Shown here one piece after another: positions 40,570 through 43,577 of a stretch of 43,577 nt of DNA. The position numbers were made by a program, and so were the translations under genes. Under the pieces are notes generated by a model, which was not told where the DNA came from, made no database searches, and saw only the letters and a program-made list of their open reading frames with translations. Each line of letters begins with the position of its first letter. The stretch's first letter is position 1. Source of the stretch: Anaerolineales bacterium (GTDB lineage Bacteria; Chloroflexota; Anaerolineae; Anaerolineales; Villigracilaceae); contig JAABUE010000005.1 in assembly GCA_011389535.1 (NCBI GenBank), positions 1 through 43,577 on the forward strand. The letters are read 5' to 3'.

Positions 40570-42060
40570 ATGACAAATTCACTAAAACCAGCCCGCGTCC
40601 GTATGGCGCCATCCCCAACCGGGCATTTCCACCTCGGTTCTGCCCGGACGGCGCTCTACAACTATCTGCTCGCCCGCAAAACGGGCGGGCAGTTCATCCT
40701 GCGTATCGAAGATACTGACCGGAAGCGATTTGTAGAAGGCGCCGAAGAGGAAATTTTCGATAGTTTGAACTGGCTCGGTATCCCACCCGATGAGGGGCCT
40801 CATGTCGGAGGTCATTACGGGCCTTATCGCCAGACCGAGCGCCGCGATATTTATCTCGAGCATGCCTGGATCCTGGTGGAAAAAGGGTTTGCTTTTCCCT
40901 GTTTTTGCACGCCCGAAGAGCTGGCTAAAGTACGGCAGGAACAGCAAGAACGCAAACAGAATCCTCATTATAGCGGCAAGTGCCGTGCTCTGGACCCCAC
41001 GGAAGCTGCCCGGCGGATCGAGGCTGGCGAGAACTATGTGATCCGGTTTAAGATGCCTTATGAGGGCACCACTACCACCCACGATCACCTGCGCGGCGCG
41101 ATTGTCACCGAAAACCGTTATCTCGATGATTTTGTTTTGCTTAAATCGGACGGCCTGCCCACTTACCATCTGGCAGCGATGGTGGACGATCATCTGATGG
41201 ACATCACGCACGTATTTCGCGGATCTGAATGGCTGGCTACGTTCCCACTTCACGTGCAGATCGTTCGCGCCTTTGGGTGGGACGAGCCGGTCTGGGTGCA
41301 TCTCTCCGTTTTTCTCAAGCCCAGCGGTAAAGGCAAGATGAGCAAGCGTGAGGGTGCCGAAGCCCTCAAAGATGGTCACTCGATCTTCGTCAAGGATTTG
41401 GAGCAGCTTGGTTACATCCCTGAAGGGGTTCTGAACTGGATCGCGCTGATGGGCTGGGGGGTAGCCGAAGATGATGTCATGAGCCTCGAGCAGATGATCG
41501 AGCGCTTTGATGTGGATCACCTGACGCCCTCTCCGGCAGGGGTCAACTTCGCAAAGCTCGACCACTTTAACGGGGCGCACATCCGCCTCTTGCCGACCGA
41601 GGAACTGGCAGCGCGAATTAAACCTTTCTACCTCCGCGCCGGGTACAGCGTGGACGAGCCCACGCTGTTGGCGATCACCCCGTTGATCCGGGAACGCCTG
41701 GTCACCCTCGATGACTGCCTTGCGTTTGGAGGTTTCTTCTTCCAGGAAACTGTAGAGCCAAAGCCCGAAGAATTGATCGCCAAAGGACTGGATGCAAAAC
41801 GATCCGCTGAGATTGCCCGCAAGGCTTACGAGATCTTCTCCGGTCTGCCGGAAATCTCTCACGAAACGGCCGAACCCCCATTGCGCGAGCTGGTGGAGGA
41901 GCTTGAGTTGAAACCCAACCAAGTTTTTGGCATCCTGCGTGTAGCAGTAACCGGGCAAACGGTTAGCCCGCCGCTATTCGAGAGCATGGAAGTAATCGGC
42001 AAGGAAATGGTCCTGGCTCGCGTGCGAAACGCGATAGAGATCTTGGAAAAGATGGGATAA
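40570..42060 (+). CDS. gltX: Glutamate-tRNA ligase
   Basis: Charges tRNA-Glu with glutamate. From the chosen ATG (40570, GGAG five bases upstream) it is 496 aa; the track start is 17 codons earlier in GC-rich leader sequence. Class I signatures are clear: RMAPSPTGHFHLGSARTALYNYLLARKTGGQFILRIEDTDRKRF (HIGH-type site as HFHLG) and GKGKMSKREGAEAL (KMSKS-type). GSEWL, and a helical anticodon-binding C-terminus (LKPNQVFGILRVAVTGQTVSPPLFESMEVIGKE) follow. The companion GlnRS gene lies nearby in convergent orientation. Confidence 0.97.
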   Translation: MTNSLKPARVRMAPSPTGHFHLGSARTALYNYLLARKTGGQFILRIEDTDRKRFVEGAEEEIFDSLNWLGIPPDEGPHVGGHYGPYRQTERRDIYLEHAWILVEKGFAFPCFCTPEELAKVRQEQQERKQNPHYSGKCRALDPTEAARRIEAGENYVIRFKMPYEGTTTTHDHLRGAIVTENRYLDDFVLLKSDGLPTYHLAAMVDDHLMDITHVFRGSEWLATFPLHVQIVRAFGWDEPVWVHLSVFLKPSGKGKMSKREGAEALKDGHSIFVKDLEQLGYIPEGVLNWIALMGWGVAEDDVMSLEQMIERFDVDHLTPSPAGVNFAKLDHFNGAHIRLLPTEELAARIKPFYLRAGYSVDEPTLLAITPLIRERLVTLDDCLAFGGFFFQETVEPKPEELIAKGLDAKRSAEIARKAYEIFSGLPEISHETAEPPLRELVEELELKPNQVFGILRVAVTGQTVSPPLFESMEVIGKEMVLARVRNAIEILEKMG

Positions 42061-42076
42061 GCATATTGGAATATAA

Positions 42077-42107
42077 GATCCGCCAACAATGCAACTGCTG
42101 GCGGATC
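42077..42107 (+). terminator. Terminator-like hairpin after gltX
   Basis: A 9-bp perfect stem (GATCCGCCA / TGGCGGATC) encloses a partly paired 13-nt loop and is followed by CCTTT. It starts 16 bp after the gltX stop. Confidence 0.6.
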
Positions 42108-42130
42108 CCTTTAAGTACCACGCTGCTCGA

Positions 42131-42170
42131 GGCGGCGTACCCTTTCGGGCACTTTCCTCGCCGCCGGGGA
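42131..42170 (+). repeat. 40-nt palindromic repeat, copy 2
   Basis: Identical over 40 nt to 30309-30348 and in the same orientation. Here it sits between the gltX hairpin and the GNAT 3' end. It is flanked by short palindromes carrying related words (GCAACTGCTGG, AGCAGTTGCACTGCT, GTGCAACTGTTGG). Confidence 0.7.
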
Positions 42171-42179
42171 GGATGCTTG

Positions 42180-42225
42180 GAGCAGTTGCACTGCTCTGGT
42201 TCTTCCAGCAGTGCAACTGTTGGAA
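42180..42225. other. Two small hairpins flanking the 40-nt repeat
   Basis: GAGCAGT-tgc-ACTGCTC (42180-42196) and TTCCAGCAGT-gca-ACTGTTGGAA (42203-42225, one G-T pair) are adjacent palindromes that share the word CAGTTGCACTGCT. The second is 16 bp beyond the GNAT stop and could act as its terminator, although no T-run follows. Confidence 0.4.
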
Positions 42226-42241
42226 GGTTGCGGTTAGAATT

Positions 42242-42751
42242 TTACAACAGCAATGCCATGATCAAGCCATCCAGATACTGCCCATCTCGGAAGATAGCCT
42301 TTCTCCTCCTGCCTTCGATTTCAAAGCCAAATTTTTGATACAAATGAATCCCAATTGTATTCCGTTCAAATACGGCCAATTCGATCCGCTTTATACTTCC
42401 GGCGCTTTTGGCCCATTCGATGGCGCGTGTTATGAGCTGGCGCCCGATCCCTTGGCCTCGCCAGTCCTGATCCACGGACATGCCCAATGTCACCGCATGG
42501 CGGATTGCCTTACGCTTGCTGCCTCTGCAGTTGATGATCCCCACGATCTTTCCGGCGCTTTCGGCAACCAAAAAGATCGAGTTCTCGGATAGCGCGAACT
42601 CGGACAGTATCGCAGCTTCTGATTCGACAGTATGAGTAAACTCGCCCGGCGATAACTCTATGTTTGAGTTTGGCTCCTCGCTCAGGCGATTAACATAGGC
42701 AATGATCTGGGCTGCATCAGAAGGGTTTGCTTCTCGGATGATGACTTCCAT
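42242..42751 (-). CDS. GNAT-family N-acetyltransferase
   Basis: Acetyl-CoA-dependent transferase of 169 aa with the GNAT fold: IREANPSDAAQIIAYVNRL at the N-terminus, AGKIVGIINCRGSKRKAIRHAVTLGMSVDQDWRGQGIGRQLITRAIEWAKS with the pyrophosphate-binding QDWRGQGIG motif, and IELAVFERNTIGIHLYQKFGFEIEGRRRKAIFRDGQYLDGLIMALL. This RimI/SpeG-like pattern does not tell the acceptor. CACAAT, 6 nt before the ATG, is a weak -10; no ribosome site is visible. Confidence 0.92.
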   Translation of the reverse strand: MEVIIREANPSDAAQIIAYVNRLSEEPNSNIELSPGEFTHTVESEAAILSEFALSENSIFLVAESAGKIVGIINCRGSKRKAIRHAVTLGMSVDQDWRGQGIGRQLITRAIEWAKSAGSIKRIELAVFERNTIGIHLYQKFGFEIEGRRRKAIFRDGQYLDGLIMALLL

Positions 42752-42811
42752 AGATAGATTGTGTTGGGTGGGATACCAAAGTGCTCTGCCAGGGTATCCC
42801 GCTCCACGGAA

Positions 42812-42844
42812 ACAGAAGGGCGAGACTTGGCCTTGCCCTTCTGT
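42812..42844 (-). terminator. Terminator hairpin of glnS
   Basis: A 10-bp perfect stem (ACAGAAGGGC / GCCCTTCTGT) begins 2 bp after the glnS stop and is followed on the minus strand by TTCC. A second inverted repeat (GGGATACC...GGTATCCC, 42770-42800) lies nearer the GNAT gene. Confidence 0.6.
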
Positions 42845-42846
42845 GA

Positions 42847-43577
42847 TTATCTTTGTTTCTTCTCTATCTTCGCCCAGGTATCTTTCAGCGAGACGGTCCG
42901 GTTGATGACCAGTTTCTCGGGCGTGCTGTCCTGGTCTACGCAGAAATAGCCCTGGCGCTCGAACTGGAACGTGAAACCGGGCTTGGCATTTTCCAGGCTG
43001 GGTTCTACGAAGGAGGAGAGCACTTCCAGCGAGTCAGGGTTGAGATATTCCTTGAAACTATCGCTATCCGGGTTCTCAACCGTGAACAGGCGGTCATACA
43101 GGCGAATCTCTGCGGGGAGGGCGTGCCGGGCTGAAACCCAGTGGATGGTCGATTTGACCCGGCGGCCATCGGGAGAATCGCCTCCGCGCGTGGCCGGGTC
43201 GTAGCTGCAATGCACCTCGGTCACCTCACCAGTCTGCGGGTCCTTGACGAAGCCGGTGCAGGTCACGAAGTAGGCGTAGCGCAAACGGACCTCGTTGCCC
43301 GGATACAGGCGATGATATTTTGGCGGTGGTTCTTCACGGAAGTCATCTTGCTCGATGTACAGAACCTTGGAGAACGGCAGCACCCGCGTACCGGCCTCCG
43401 GGTCTTCCGGGTTGTTGACGGCTTCCATTTCTTCGACCAGGTCATCGGGGTAGTCATCGATGACCAGTTTGAGCGGTCGCAGCACACCCATCCGGCGGGG
43501 CGCGCGTTTATTCAGGTCTTCGCGGACAGTTGCCTCGAGAAGGGCAATGTCGATCACGCTGTCTGCTTTGGCGACGC
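42847..43577 (-). CDS. glnS: Glutamine-tRNA ligase (3' part, runs off the window)
   Basis: The C-terminal 243 or so residues of GlnRS. The frame is open to the window edge: before the track's GTG it continues VAKADS, matching the GlnRS KxDSVID region, so the real start lies beyond 43577. Diagnostic blocks are [79 protein letters not shown] and the beta-barrel anticodon-binding end [28 protein letters not shown]. GlnRS alongside GluRS is not the rule in bacteria. Confidence 0.95.
   Translation of the reverse strand, partial: VAKADSVIDIALLEATVREDLNKRAPRRMGVLRPLKLVIDDYPDDLVEEMEAVNNPEDPEAGTRVLPFSKVLYIEQDDFREEPPPKYHRLYPGNEVRLRYAYFVTCTGFVKDPQTGEVTEVHCSYDPATRGGDSPDGRRVKSTIHWVSARHALPAEIRLYDRLFTVENPDSDSFKEYLNPDSLEVLSSFVEPSLENAKPGFTFQFERQGYFCVDQDSTPEKLVINRTVSLKDTWAKIEKKQR

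Noticed and set aside
40582-41958. 458-aa minus-strand ORF opposite gltX
   Set aside because: It is a long shadow of GluRS created by GC-biased codon use and has no recognisable domain.
42089-42592. 167-aa plus-strand ORF
   Set aside because: It runs antisense through most of the GNAT gene, which has clear family motifs, and includes the repeat region.
1-43577. CRISPR arrays, rRNA, tRNA or phage genes
   Set aside because: No regularly spaced repeats, cloverleaf-like sequences, rRNA motifs or phage structural genes were noticed in any gap.

Overview
The window reads as chromosomal DNA of a Chloroflexota bacterium, most likely class Anaerolineae or a near relative. This is inferred from protein style only: GluRS and GlnRS both present, GtrA/UXS/GT-C envelope genes, a branched-chain amino acid ABC operon with an AEPAEP-linker lipoprotein, G5/propeller lipoproteins, and a mre-mrd-min-rodA cluster. 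No rRNA or tRNA gene was seen, so the taxonomy is not proven. Genes are densely packed, with many 1-8 nt overlaps that indicate operons.

Layout. 1-4.9 kb: a Nudix hydrolase (+); then on the minus strand a lipoprotein, a cNMP-binding histidine kinase, a phosphoribosyltransferase and an adenosine-specific kinase; then a plus-strand phosphoesterase lipoprotein gene interrupted by one in-frame TGA. 4.9-13 kb: minus-strand runs. GT-C glycosyltransferase, UroD-like protein, RsmD, a four-TM protein and endonuclease V form one tightly coupled operon. A magnesium-chelatase-type AAA ATPase follows an acyl-CoA thioesterase, and a GtrA flippase-like protein follows a UDP-glucuronate-decarboxylase-like SDR. 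13-18.6 kb: two lipoproteins (one G5 plus beta-propeller), ScpB, an isocitrate/isopropylmalate-family dehydrogenase, a decayed transposase fragment, RluB and an unexplained structured intergenic stretch. 18.6-27.8 kb: a CBS-ACT protein, then the liv operon (livK-hairpin-livH-livM-livG-livF), preceded on the same strand by a two-component system (dCache-HAMP-GAF-PAS kinase and OmpR-type regulator). 27.8-32.6 kb: M20 peptidase, DedA-like protein, cyclophilin, uridine kinase, thioredoxin fused to a membrane domain, and a DegV protein. 32.7-42.1 kb (+): mreB, mreC, mreD, mrdA (PBP2), minC, minD, minE, rodA and gltX, a combined elongation and division-site locus. 42.2 kb to the end (-): a GNAT acetyltransferase and the 3' part of glnS, which runs off the window.

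Most of the window is housekeeping. I do not see a clear new multi-gene system. The items most worth a second look are non-coding or architectural: (i) a layered hairpin with a competing alternative pairing between rluB and the CBS gene; (ii) a 40-nt palindromic element present in two identical intergenic copies, with a related GC-rich palindrome elsewhere; (iii) several genes whose only visible -10 hexamer sits 6-8 nt before the start codon, suggesting leaderless mRNAs; (iv) the TGA replacing a Trp codon in the phosphoesterase; (v) an RsmD with APPQ in place of the usual D/N-PP-aromatic motif; (vi) minCDE embedded inside the rod-complex operon.
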